The position numbers were made by a program, and so were the translations under genes. This document shows, piece after piece, positions 31,495-42,504 of a stretch of DNA of 64,000 bases. Location of the stretch: positions 97,001 through 161,000 of the forward strand of contig WPIO01000054.1 of assembly GCA_009760855.2 (NCBI GenBank). Direction: 5' to 3'. The notes below the pieces were generated by a model. The model was given only the letters and a program-made list of their open reading frames with translations. It did no database searches and was not told the DNA's origin. The DNA is from Cristatella mucedo. Its lineage: Eukaryota; Bryozoa; Phylactolaemata; Cristatellidae. Every line of letters begins with the position of its first letter. Position 1 is the first letter of the stretch.

Positions 31495-33410
31495 ATAAAG
31501 AATGGTTTGGCGAGTTTACCCATCGATTTCATGCAGTTGCGCTATCGCGTTTTCGTTCTTTGGCTTCAAATGAATGAGTTCAGCCGGCACTTTTCAAGCA
31601 TGCAGACGGCGACAAAGCTGCCATTCCCATAAAGTGCCTCGCGCAACCGCGGTTGTGATTCAGAATTATTGAGAGCAGTATGCCAAGTTGATCCACCAAA
31701 TCTCAGCAGATTGCACGCGAGCGTTCTCAGGCTATGTCATCCGATGCCCGGCCCAGCTGGCTTCCCTCAGGAGTCAACCTGCAATGCAGTTGCCATTTCA
31801 ACGAAAAGGTTTTGTGCAGCTGCGGTTTTAAGTGCACAATACAAAAAAAAGTGCTCCAGGTTTACCCACCAACGCCAAGCGATATCGCTTGCGTTTTCCT
31901 ACGCTATGGCCTCCAATGGCCCTGGCGAGCCAGCCTCCCTGCCTAATCAAACTTTGGTACGGTTGCAATTTCCCCACAATAAGCATTGCGAAACTTTGTC
32001 TTCGATTCCACAATATAGAAAACAGTGTTTCGGGTTTACCAACCACATGTCGTAGCACAGCAGATGCGCGTTCCCAAGCTATGGCCTCCGATGGCCAGCC
32101 AGTCTCTCTTTCTCTCTACGTAGTCGAGCTGCGATGCAGTTGCCACCTCCATTATAAGAATTGCCCAACTACTGCGCCTTCGATCCCACAATATAGATGA
32201 CAGATGACAATATAGATGACAGATGACAATATAGATGACAGACGACAGTATAGATGACAATATAGATGACAGATGACAATATAGATGGCAGATGACAATG
32301 TAGATGACATATGACAATATAGATGACAGATGACAATGTAGATGACAGTTGACAATGTAGATGACAGATGACAATATAGATGACAGATGACAATGTAGAT
32401 GACATATGACAATGTAGATGGCAGGTGACAATGTAGATGACAGATGACAATATAGATGACAGATGACAGATGACAATATAGATGACAGATGACAATATAG
32501 ATGACAGTGTTCTGGGTTGCGAAACAGGATGTAATAGCATAACGATTAGGCATTCTCGTGCAATGTTCATAACAATGATGTGGGTTTACTGTCGTGCGAT
32601 TTCGCACGCGCCTTTTCGGGCAGTGGCCCCCAACGGCTCGGTCATCCGCGCCATTTCAAATTGGATGCACGACGCCATTACCCGTAACGGCGTCGTGCAA
32701 TGGCTGCTCTGATTTCGCATTATGTAAAATAGTGTTGCGGTTTTGGCAAAGAAATTCCGTAGCATAGCTCATGGGCGTTTTCGCATTATAGCCTCGGATG
32801 GCCCAGGCCAGCCACCGTCGCTACATATTCAAAATAGCTCCCATTTCCACAATAAGCGTTTCACTTTTTTATCCATATTATAGAAAACAGCACGTTCTGG
32901 GTTGACAACCAAATGTAATAGCATAGTGATTGGGCGTTCTCGTGCTATGGTCTCTGATGGCAGGGGACGCCTTGCCATTTCAAACTGAGAGGATGCTGCC
33001 GTTTCAATGATAGGCATCCTAAGGCTGCAGTTTTGACTTCATAATAATAGAAGAAATTGGTCCAAGTTTACCAGTAAAATCTCACGGCAGAGAGCACGGG
33101 CAATCTCATGCAGTGGCACCAATGGCCCGGGCCGCCATGCAATGTGGCCCGGGCCGTCGTGCAATCACGAATTTCGATACAGCTACTATTTCCACGAAAG
33201 GCGTCGCGAAAGCGCGGTTTTAATTCCACATAGAAACCATTTGATCCGGGTCTACCACCCAAATTTCATTGCATAGCGCACGGGCGTTCTTGTGCACTGG
33301 CCCCCAAAGGACCCGTTCGCCCTGTATTTTCAAACTGCGATGCAGCTACCATTTACTCAATAGGCAACGCGAAATTGCAGCTTTATTGCACACTACAGAA
33401 AAGAATGCCG
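31495..33410. repeat. Decayed satellite, ~165-185 bp unit, about nine units
   Basis: The same ordered set of words recurs at about 31520, 31690, 31857, 32030, 32510, 32736, 32898, 33062 and 33247. The order is GGGTTTACCAACCAAAT, ATAGC, GGGCGTTCTCGTGCTATGG, CCTCCGATGGCCC, GATGCAGTTGCCATTTC, ACAATAAGC, GCGGTTTTGATTCC and ACAATATAGAAAACAGTG. Units are diverged but keep period and phase. A 19-bp minisatellite interrupts one unit at 32190. No frame is shared between units. Confidence 0.8.
32190..32507. repeat. 19-bp minisatellite nested in the satellite
   Basis: About 17 copies of a 19-base unit, AATATAGATGACAGATGAC. It starts exactly where a satellite unit has ACAATATAGAAAACAG and ends at GACAGTGTTC, the words that close that unit, so it expanded from within it. 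Since 19 is not a multiple of three and the unit has no stop on the minus strand, all three minus frames are open; these are not genes. Confidence 0.93.
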
Positions 33411-34251
33411 AAAATTCGAAAGAATTCGAAAAGAAAATAAAGTTTAAAAAAGATGGAATTAAAAATTAAAAATTGGTAAATTTCAAAAATTTAAGGAAAT
33501 AGAATAGAAAAAAGATTTCGAAACGAACCCCCGCGGGGAGGAGACGACGGGCGGGCTTCACTGCTGCGGCAGCGCGTCGCCGACTTTTGACGTGCGGTTC
33601 GGAGCTTGCGCGTGCAGGAAGTAGTTTGCCTCGTGCCAAGAGCGTCTTAGGCGCAATCCAACCTACGACTACGTTGAGGGTCGTGGGTTCGTCGGCGTCT
33701 GGTCGAATTGCCATTTACCGATAGGCGATTTTGCCAAGATTTATTTACTGGCGTACGATGTCGCTGCGCGTCGAGTTTGGTCTCACGACCGCACTCTTCG
33801 CAAGCTCGACCACCAAGACGCTCAGTGTGACGGGCTAATACCTCCCAGTACTTAGGTCAGCTGCTTCGATGCTGGGACACGGACTGGGAGCCACGTAGCC
33901 CCGCTGCGGCCCCCCCCCCCGCCAAAAACGAAAGCGCATGTGACTGGCGACGTCGGACCCATGTGCAATCGCTATGAACTTTGGCTGGCAAGACCGCACC
34001 GCCGCTGCTCTCTTTACTGTAATGTGGAATCAAAAATGCCGCTTTACGAAACCTATTTTGGCAAGGGAAGCTGCATCACAATTTGAGAAATTCCAAGGCG
34101 ACCCCGGTCGTTGGACGCCATTGCAGCTCACACAAACTGCACTATGAAATTCGGTGAGTAAACCCAGAACCCGGGTTATTTCCTAAATTGCTAAATCCAA
34201 ACCGCAGTTGGCCCAGTTCAAGTTCACTCATCGACGCGGACGCGGCAGGTG
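33411..34251. other. No gene seen
   Basis: An A-rich segment (33411-33520) is followed by GC-rich unique sequence with a (C)11 run at 33910. Confidence 0.45.
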
Positions 34252-34411
34252 CATCGAAGTTCCAGCAGTTAGAAAGGTCGACACTTCCGCCCATCGAAGT
34301 TCCACCAGTTAGGAAGGCCGACACTTCCGCCCATCGAAGTTCCAGCAGTTAGGAAGGCCGACACTTCCACCCATCGAAGTTCCAGCAGTTAGGAAGGCCG
34401 ACACTTCCGCC
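34252..34411. repeat. 40-bp minisatellite, exactly four units
   Basis: Four head-to-tail 40-base units beginning CATCGAAGTTCCAGCAGTTA and ending ACACTTCCGCC, with only a handful of substitutions (unit 1 AGAAAGGTCG, unit 2 CCACCAG, unit 3 TTCCACC). Recent expansion. It lies between CGCGGCAGGTG and the sequence following CTATGGCCC. Confidence 0.93.
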
Positions 34412-34985
34412 TATGGCCCATTGCGAATTGCCTCGCATTCGCCTCTGCATTGCGAGTGCCTTTCCGAGTCGGCCACGGCTTCGAGGCTCGTAACGCTCAA
34501 ATGGCCCGACGCGGCAGGTTTCAATACGAGCTCACAGCGAGTGCGGTCGTCGCATCGATCGCAGCGCCACACCTCGGCTCGAAAATGGCTTCGCCTAGTG
34601 TGACAGTGCCCAGCGACCGAACAACCCAGCGGCCTCTCGGTACGTCTCGGCATGATGGTACGGTAGGGGCGCCCATGGATTGCACTCGAACTTTCAGTGA
34701 ATGGCTACCGGGCTTACGCGGCGTTTAAGCGTTAATTTTTTCCGGGAGGCAAGCTGACGGATGCATTTGATGCCGAGGCTATTAAATGCTGCTTACTAGC
34801 GGGGGGGGGGAGGGGCCGGCGCAGATCATTACTGCTTTGCGTTACTAAACAAGAAGAAATTTTAGAGAGGTTAAAATATAAGCTGCAGGGGGCTTTCGCA
34901 GAGTGTCCTCAGGTTTATTGCTTTCAATTTATTTTCAAACGAGAGAATTTAAAGAACAGAGATATAGGGAAGGTAGGGTGTATGC

Positions 34986-34986
<1 letters not shown>
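34412..34986. other. No gene seen
   Basis: Unique sequence with a (G)10 run at 34801-34810. Confidence 0.45.
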
Positions 34987-35039
<53 letters not shown>

Positions 35040-35142
35040 AGAGAGAGAGAGGAGAGAGAGACAGAGACAGAAAGAAAGAGAGACAGAGACACACACACAG
35101 AGAAAGAGAGAGCCAGACAGAAAGAGAGAGAGAGAGACAGAC
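34987..35142. repeat. Compound (GA)n microsatellite, inverted partner of 38097-38236
   Basis: (GA)n followed by an irregular purine tract including ACACACACAG and AGAGCCAGACAG. Its reverse complement is almost identical, including the irregular words, to 38097-38236. The right end replaces the 3' part of a LINE A copy. Confidence 0.9.
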
Positions 35143-35765
35143 AGGCTTTGGGAGCAAACAAACTAAATGCACGGTCTCCAAAGAATTTAAAGTTTGTACG
35201 AGATATTTGTAGACTGTTGGATTCCGAAAAGCGCGTGGTACGATGCTTGGCCTGATGGGGGAGTATATCTGAGAGATAGGCTGTAGCCATAGAATGAAGA
35301 GACCTAAAAGTGAGCGCCAAAAACTTGAAGTCGATCCGTTGCTTGACTGGTAGCCAGTGCAGGTCGGCGAGAAGTGGAGTCATGTGGCAACTGCGACGCT
35401 TACGCAGACAAGCCTAGCTGGGGAGTTTTGCACCAGCTTCAATCGCCTGATCGCACATACTGGTAGGCCAGTAAGCAGTGAGTTGCAGAAGTCGAGACGG
35501 GATGTCACGAGTGCATGGACCAACTTGGACGCGGTATCCTTATCTAAACAAGCCCGAGTTTTAGCAATGCTATGAAGCTGAAAATAGGCAGATTTGACTG
35601 TAGAGCTGATGTGGTCGTCTAACGAGAGGTCGCCTTGGAATATGACACCTAGATTTCGAGCTGATTCAACAGGAGATATGCTGGTAGAGCCAATCTTGAG
35701 AGTCAGCCTTTCCAATTTCTGAATCACACTGGGTTTGCCCATAACTAGTAAGCTAGTTTTACTCT
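35143..35765 (-). mobile_element. LINE family A fragment
   Basis: Minus strand, from the C-terminal RAFSLFAPKA segment to the KTSLLVMGKPSVIQKLE segment after the RT core. Tail and 3' untranslated region are lost at the (GA)n tract, and the 5' side ends at 35765. Confidence 0.88.
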
Positions 35766-36037
35766 GGTCTACCTCATTTTGCCACATATTACCTCACATG
35801 ACCACATATTGCTAACCATAACCGCACTTTTCAGAAAAAGAGTGAGCCTGGGGCGTGGCGCTTCGGTGCTGAGCTCGGTTTTTCTCGTCCAAGATTTGCC
35901 AGTGCCTGCAGAGTGGGAGTGCAAATTTTTGCACATTTCCCGTAGAGGCGAATGTCTTTTTTCTGGCACCGTGTAGTAAGTGCGCGCTCGTCGGGCTCCG
36001 CAAACGGACAGCGAGCTGTCAGTTTGCATCAGCCATG

Positions 36038-36074
36038 AGGTCAGTCACGAGGTCAGACTCAGGTCACGAGGTCA
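36038..36074 (+). promoter_or_regulatory. Four direct AGGTCA half-sites
   Basis: AGGTCA occurs at 36038, 36050, 36061 and 36069 in the same orientation with spacers of 6, 5 and 2 bases (DR6, DR5, DR2). AGGTCA is the nuclear-receptor half-site. The array could equally be a small tandem repeat of a CACGAGGTCAGT unit. Confidence 0.3.
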
Positions 36075-36194
36075 GTCAGCGCTGACAGTGTTGGCCGCTG
36101 AGCCACCTAAGCTGAGCTAGCGACCAAGGCACTGCACCACTCAAAAAGAGTCGTTGTGCTTGTTTCCACTAACGCTTCACTGGGTGCCCAGTGG

Positions 36195-36275
36195 CCATTA
36201 CGATACCGCCTAGAGAGAGATTAAGTTCTCTGAGGGCGCTTTATCAAGTGAATTAGTATTATTATTATTATTATA
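36195..36275 (+). mobile_element. LINE family A, tail only
   Basis: Hairpin (CCGCCTAGAGAGAGATT, then TTCTCTGAGGGCGCTTT), CAAGTGAATTAG and (ATT)n on the plus strand. Confidence 0.75.
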
Positions 36276-36429
36276 CCGCTCTAGGCCCCCGGCCACGTGC
36301 CGCCGCCGTCGTTTCTAACAGCTCCCGTCAAGCCGGCCGGTGGCAGCGAGTCCGTCGACTGCTTTTGTAAGCGATCAGGATTATGTAAAAATGGTTAAAC
36401 AAGGCAAAACGAGGCACATGCAACGATGG

Positions 36430-36575
36430 ATAATTCACTTTTGTAGCGTCCTAAGAGAACTTGAAAATCTCTATTCAGGCGCTTCGCGTAGGCGTCGGGG
36501 CTCGAGACCACGACCTCGGCCAGACTTTGGGGTCGGCGGGGCGAGCACCTTAATCACAGGGCCAAACCAGCGCTC
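36430..36575 (-). mobile_element. tRNA-headed SINE, copy 3
   Basis: Minus strand: GGTTTGGCCCTGTGATTAAG (A box region), GAGGTCGTGGTCTCGAGCCC (B box region), CGCCTGAATAGAG and the hairpin tail. About 145 bases, head joined directly to tail. Confidence 0.82.
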
Positions 36576-37880
36576 CGCGGGATCTACTCGTTCGCTCCGC
36601 GCTCGGTCGCTGCTTTGCCCCATGCCTTAAGTACAGCGTTCGCGACGGTGCCAGTCGCTGCCGACTCGCGACTAATATCGGCGAAGCTGGAACGACCAAG
36701 CGCCACCTAGCGAGTCACATGTTGCTGCCTCGATACGCACGGAAATGCGGACGGCGCATAGCGCAGTACAGCAGCTAACGATCTGAGCTGAGTGACGCAG
36801 CGACGGCGGCCGCCGTCGCTGCGGCTGCGCGCGCGCGAGCGCGCGAGCGCGCGAGTAGCCTGCACTCACCTGTCTCGGACCGTCCTGCCTCAGACCGGCG
36901 TGCCTCGGAGCGACCTGCCCCGGACCGGCCTGCCTCTAATTGGTCTACCTTCGGACCGGATTGCCTCGTACCGGTTTGCCGTGCACACTGCGGCCGTTCC
37001 GCGTAGCGTAGCGTAGCGTCGCGTCGCGCGCGCGCGCGGTTCTTGGAAAGCTGGCCGCTCGGAAGTGGCCGCCGGCCGATTGCTCGGGTCGCCGCCGCCG
37101 CCGCCGCTGCCGGTTCGGGCGAACACTCCCGGCTCGGCTGCGGGAGGTAGCGAAGAGTATGAGGGCCTCGCCCGAGGCGGCCGGCGCGGCCGCTGCGCTT
37201 TGGCAGTCGGATCTATCGACTTTGCGGAGACCCACCCCCGACTTGTTTTTTAATCAGGGCCGAAACGGCCTCGCCGCACCGCCCAGCAGCAGCAGCAAGC
37301 AGCAGGCGGTGGGGTGGCTCTACGGCGGCCATCGTTTGGCGTTTAACCGCGGTTGCTGGGCGCGGCTGTTGGCATACGCCAACTTCGTAGGTCCAACCTT
37401 CGTAGTTAAGTTGTTCACTTCGTCGTGCACGGCGCAGACCATCCGCCGCCGCCGCCACCGACTACTACTACTAGTGCTGCGTCGCCGTCAGTCTCTCTAT
37501 GACCCGCGGAGCAAGCGGCGGCGGCGGGGAGCGCGACTCAGCTTCGCCGCTCCATCGCGCACTCTCATCACTCGCCGCGCCTGCTACCCTCCTTCACACT
37601 ACAGCCCCCTCGGGGCGCACCTTCCGGAATCCGGGGCGGCGCGGCCCGCTCGCGCGGGCTGAATTAATCAAGGAGACCAACTCAGACCCAGACTGACTCA
37701 CCAAACCGCACCGAACTCATTGACCTAGACGTTGCTGCGCACCGGACGTGAGCAGCGACTTCCAGCGCCAGTCAGTCGCCGGACACGCTGCTGTCCGCTG
37801 CCGACCTCTATTGAGGCTACTCTCTATGCAGCAGCTGCGGCGGCGGCAGGCTCTTCAGCTGCGCAGCAGCGGCACTTCCT
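36576..37880. other. GC-rich region with 15-bp minisatellite, candidate CpG island
   Basis: Very GC- and CpG-rich, with (GCGCGA)n near 36826-36853, (GCC)n at 37091-37108 and TAGCG/TCGCG repeats near 37003-37040. The composition suggests a promoter-associated island, but I could not attach a gene to it on either strand. Confidence 0.4.
36874..36979. repeat. 15-bp minisatellite, seven units
   Basis: Seven units of the type CTCGGACCGGCCTGC, one of them 16 bases long. Because the period is a multiple of three it reads as pentapeptide repeats in all frames (for example LPRTG-like on the plus strand), but there is no evidence of translation. Confidence 0.85.
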
Positions 37881-38197
37881 TCTTCCTCTCTCTCTCTCTC
37901 TCTTTTTCTGTCTCTCTCACTCTCTTTCTGTCTCTCTGTCTCTCTCTCTCTCTCTCTTCTGTCTCTCTCTCTTTCTCTCTGTCTCTCTCTATCTTTCTGT
38001 CTCTCTCTCTCTCTCTTTCAGCCACTCTTTCTCTCTCTTTCTGTCTCTCTGTCTCTCTCTTTCTCTCTCTTTCTCTCTCTCTCTCTTTCTGTCTCTCTGT
38101 CTGTCTCTCTCTCTCTTTCTGTCTGGCTCTCTCTTTCTCTGTGTGTGTGTCTCTGTCTCTCTTTCTTTCTGTCTCTGTCTCTCTCTCTCCTCTCTCT

Positions 38198-38238
<41 letters not shown>
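37881..38238. repeat. Long (CT)n compound microsatellite
   Basis: About 350 bases of CT with scattered TTTCTGTC and GTGTGTGT words. The portion 38097-38236 is the inverted copy of 34987-35142. Long open frames through it are artefacts of the dinucleotide repeat. Confidence 0.95.
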
Positions 38239-38242
<4 letters not shown>

Positions 38243-39631
38243 TTCTGAGTAACCCATGGCTGAGAATTGCTGGCCATTTTGTAACTCAGCTCTGTAGGCT
38301 GCAGCAGAGCGACGATCCGCGGGCGCCAACAATAACGGGTCGTTCAAGGATGTCGAGGTCGCTCAAGGGCGTCGGAACCTGCCGGTTAATTTCTCGCAGC
38401 CTTGGCGTACGACCTCGGCGAAGCCTAATGACCTTCGTTTCTATTCAGCATTTAGCCCCTTCCGCCCCTGCGAAAGCCCTGCTGAGTACCTTCAGGGAGG
38501 CCGCCGACGCCGCCGACGCCTCGCTTCAGAGGAGGAGGAGGAGGGTGAGGAGGACGGCTGCAGTGCGATTCTAATTATTGATTCAGAGGTTTGCACTTGG
38601 CAGCCCGCAGGGTCAGCGTCAGAATCGCGGCTTAAGCGCCTCCTTCGAAAGATGCAAACGCGCTCTGTTTTTTTAGCGGAGGCCTCACCTCCGTGCAGAC
38701 CGACGGAGCGGAGGGCACACATGCGCCGGCCGAAGTCATGACCCCTGATTGCCCGCACTTTCAGGCGGCTGATGCGCCGAGGCCGAGGCGGTTCGCATTT
38801 TGGCCGCGCCGCGGCGCGGCGCTTAAACGCGGAAGGGATAAGTAAACATGAGGATAATATTAATAGACTAGTTTAGCGTCCTCGGCGACCGTAATATCTT
38901 TCTAGGCACTTCCCCCTGTCGGTGGTGAGATAGGCCAAACTGTCTCCATGCTCGGCGGCGCTATTACGGTATGGTAATGCGTCGCATCCGGATGCGGCAT
39001 CCCGAAGTGCATCTGCATCCTAATGAAGGTAGCATCGTACAGAGACGAGAGGAGGGCGTGGGGAGGGCGCGATGGCACCATGCGCAATTAACAGCCGGAG
39101 CGGTATGGTTAATAAAGTGCTCGGCCTTGCGGGTAGCACATTTTTCGCTAGGTCGCGCCACCTAGTCTGACGGCACATTGTCCGAGCGCCATCGCACTTA
39201 CTCAAAAACAAATTTCTAACATGCACGTAGCCAGAAACTTCATCAAGTGCCAAGTCGTGACGCTTGGTGGGCGTAACCGGAAGCCGCCAGAATTGCATCG
39301 AGTTCCTGGAGCAAATTGTAGCTGTCCCGATGGATTAGCGAAACGAAAGGCGAAGAACTTCCTTTAAAGTGTTTAATTCGTTGAAAAACTTGGTGGCTGT
39401 CGCATTTTTATAGGTACAGCTACACCAGTACTTTAACTATGACGTGGCCGGGAAATGTTGCAGATGGGCCCAGCAAACAGATTTCACGTCAAGCCTTTCT
39501 GAAAATATTGGTCGTCAACGTAAGTCCGGAGTCGTGTGAGCAGTGAGCGAGCAGTGAGAGTTATCCCCTTGACTCACGCCAGCAGCACGCCCGTAGCTTT
39601 CGAAGGTTCTTGAATATGGCGGTGCAATCGT
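38239..39631. other. No gene seen; one decayed LINE/SINE tail
   Basis: A degraded hairpin-tail sequence in minus orientation lies at about 38872-38920 (TTTAGCGTCC, then TCTTTCTAGGCACTTCC). GC-rich palindromic CGCGCCGCGGCGCGG at 38807. No coding evidence. Confidence 0.45.
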
Positions 39632-39704
39632 AAGTCTGCTGGCTACGGGATGCGCACTGAACGCCTAAGCGGCTTTCAGTGCGCATCCCGTAGCCAGCAG
39701 ACTT
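39632..39704. repeat. 30-bp perfect inverted repeat
   Basis: Arms 39632-39661 and 39675-39704 are exact reverse complements separated by 13 bases. The right arm and loop match LINE B 3' sequence (CCTAAGCGGCTTTC); the left arm is the same sequence inverted. Confidence 0.9.
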
Positions 39705-39790
39705 CCGATAGTAGACTCACTCGCGTAGCCATCGGTGTAGAAAACTCTCCTGTGCATAAAACACAGACGTTGTCTTCATGGCTTAGTTGC
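39662..39790 (-). mobile_element. LINE family B, 3' fragment
   Basis: Contains CCTAAGCGGCTTTC, GTAGCCAGCAGACTT and AAAACTCTCCTGTG, a scrambled set of family B 3' region words, some inverted relative to each other. Confidence 0.55.
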
Positions 39791-40667
39791 AGTCTCTCTG
39801 AGTCACAGACGAAGAAGCACTTTTAAAATTAGGATTGTCTTTCATTGCAATGGCTGCGAGTTTTCTCTCAGCACTCTGAGAGCTCATGGCCAGCTCTTTA
39901 GCTGAGGTACTAGCATGCCGCCTGGCATCCTCTCTGCTGGACTTGTCCGAGAGGCAAGGACGCGGACTTGTCGCCACTTGTTCTTCGCTCCACGACGAGT
40001 TTTGCCCATACTCAGCCTTCGTTTGGTCGTAAGTACAAAGAAAGCAACGGCACTGTTGTGTGCTCAGGACGAATTACCGCTAAGAAACACACATTTACAA
40101 GTACTAAGTTTTAACGAGGAACAGAACGCCTAGCAGTAGCTCCGGAGAGCGCGTCTGCGTGTCTCAGGGCGGCCGGCCTGGTATACCACGTCTACGATAC
40201 TCGGGTGCGCCGGGGCGGGATCACTGCCGATTAATAGCAGTAGCGGCGGTTCCAACCGGCGGACTGAACAGCCACCGCACGAGGTTGGCCCGCTCGGGCA
40301 ATACCCAAAGACTTCGTCGACGGCCGCACGTTGCTGCAGGGTAGCTGGCACCGCAGTAGCAGACGCTATCCCGCACGTATCGGTAGTGCATGACATCCGT
40401 TGGTCCGTTGCAGCTGCCATAGCGTCCGCAGTGGCAAAAGCCGGGAGCAAAAGTCCTCCGAACAGGGCGCAGCAGCGCTGCGTACGAAAAGTATTCGACC
40501 CTTACAGGCCTGCGAACGAATCAGCAGTGGTGAAGCTATCAACGCTGAGCACTGCTAACAGGCAGTCGGAGGCGTCATCGTCGATGCAAGTCTACTGAAT
40601 GTCGCAGAAATTACATGAACTAGCATGGCATTAGCATGAATTAGCATGAAATTGAAACAGCTGCGCC
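39791..40667. other. No gene supported
   Basis: A minus-strand ATG at 40008 opens MGKTRRGAKNKWRQVRVLAS but stops after about 40 codons, and no conserved protein is recognised. Three AGCATG(A/G)-type 10-12 base units repeat at 40620-40655. Confidence 0.4.
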
Positions 40668-41165
40668 AGCTGAATCAGCCAGATTAACGGCTGACGATCA
40701 TGATTCGCGATTGTGCGATAATGCGAAAACCTACGGCCGAAGCCATATGAAAAGCAGTCGCCGTGAGACGTGGAGGATGTCGATGGATTTCCAGACTCGG
40801 CATTTGCATTGGAGCTGGTTTGAGCTCAACGCCACCGAGCCGTTGGTGAGTTGCCATGGCCACTGTCGAACGCCAGTAATTAATTGTCCGCTGCTGTCAA
40901 GCAGACTTGTCTAAATTACGGATACGGACTGGACGCGTTGCGGTGTGAGTCCTCTCTGTCGCTGCCGCGTTCCTGCTGCTGTCGGCGTGTCCGCGTGCAT
41001 TAATGGAGCAAGTAGCCATTGCCATGCTGCAACGTTCAGCCGTCGCCGATCGAGCGTCGGCTGAGACGCGTACAGTTACGAGCGCTGCGTTTGCGGCCGG
41101 CGTTCTGACCGGACGCAGAAGCCGCAGAGCGAGCGTTCGTAGCAACGTCGATCGAGAACGTCCGA
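40668..41165 (+). repeat. Unclassified interspersed repeat X, copy 3
   Basis: Third copy of repeat X, same orientation as the others, with GCGCCAGCTGAATCAGCC, GATTCGCGATTGTGCG, GTCGCTGCCGCGTTCCTGC and GCGAGCGTTCGTAGCAACG. Confidence 0.7.
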
Positions 41166-42504
41166 ACAGCGTGAGAACGCGTGCTCGCAGCGCTCAACGC
41201 ACGCACGCGGTATGCTCTCGACCGCGAGCGGTCTAGATAGTCACGATAAACAAGCTAGCAGATGACCGATCGTGCGGCGGCGAAGCGTGAGGCTTTAATT
41301 ACCCCGGATACGCGGCCGCCTTAATCGTCCCTGTTATGGAAAATGCCGATCTCGGACAGCGGCCGTCAAGGTCAGAGTACGAATGCTCGGTTCCTGTCAG
41401 CCATTCGCCGCGTCTCCCTTCCTCCCGTCGGCTTGCCAGAGGGCTATTGTGAGCGACGCCGACGTCTGACCGATCGGCGTCCGCGGCAGCTGGGCGCGCA
41501 GGTCGGCTGCCTCGGACGCAGGGATTCCTTCGTCCCGAGCCACAGCCGCAGAGGTTTCTTTGCCGGTCTAACGAGCTCGGTGCGATAAAACGGAAGCGAA
41601 GCGATCGTCGGAGACGATCTCCCGACCGCCTGGGCATGGGCACCCGAGGCACCCGATACCTCAATTCTCGTTGCGAGCTACCGTTTCTCGGTCTTCGATT
41701 CCTGAACAGGATCGTCAACATCGACGACGACGATCTCCTTTAAATTCGAACCTCGACTCGGAGGGCGCGCCCGCAGACACGAGCGCGCAGAATCACGGCC
41801 TTGGCGCGTGCGGGCGCCAGCGAGGGGGTGGCTCGCTTATCTCCCGCGACGGCCGACAGAAAATCGCTCTCGACACCTCCGAGAATCGTTTAGTAGCTTT
41901 ATTTTTAAACGCCGGAGCCCATGTGAAACCAAGGCGACCGTTCCACTCAACAAATCAAAATCCTCTACGAGTAAGATTTCATAAGCAAGATGGCTGCTGT
42001 AGATGGCATGCTACCAGGAACTGCATATTTAATTTTTTCGGTCGTTATGAAGCTTGGGGCGATCGTGGAAATACGATTGAAGGCCCGATATCGGATTTTT
42101 TTGCCGACTAATCGAATGGCATAGAAAACCAAGTAGGAGCAGCTGTCGTAGTAAAAAGAGTAATTATATACAGAATATAGAAAAAAGTTTAGAACAGACG
42201 TATAGAAAATTCAGCTGATTGAGAGTGTTCAGTAGTTTAATAAACTTCTAGTGTGAATCCTGTTTCAATAATCGTTTACCGTTAAATAAGGCAGGCGCAA
42301 AACACTTTGAACGAAATGGCAATCACCTAGTCAATGGCTTAGCCGGTAGAGGGGAATTTGCTCCAACGTAGGGCATTTCCCCTCCCCTGGATAATTCCCC
42401 CTGGTGAATCCTAGGACATCCCCCAACATTCTCCCACCTTAGGACATTTCCATCTATGCTGATGAATGCATAACTAAGAATACAGATATATATATATATA
42501 TATT
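41166..42504. other. No gene seen; (TA)n tract
   Basis: GC-rich to 41900, then AT-rich, ending in (TA)n at 42485-42503. Overlapping Arg-rich frames on both strands lack conserved features. Confidence 0.45.

Noticed and set aside
32190-32507. CRISPR-like array
   Set aside because: Units are contiguous 19-mers without unique spacers, and the context is eukaryotic.
32036-32607. Three overlapping minus-strand open frames of 130-150 codons
   Set aside because: They run through the 19-bp minisatellite, whose unit has no stop in any minus frame; composition artefact.
37732-38574. 280-codon plus-strand frame and its minus-strand counterparts
   Set aside because: Mostly Ser-Leu or Arg-Glu encoded by the (CT)n tract.
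41671-42111. 146-codon plus-strand frame
   Set aside because: Composition-driven, overlapping Arg-rich frames on both strands, no recognised domain.
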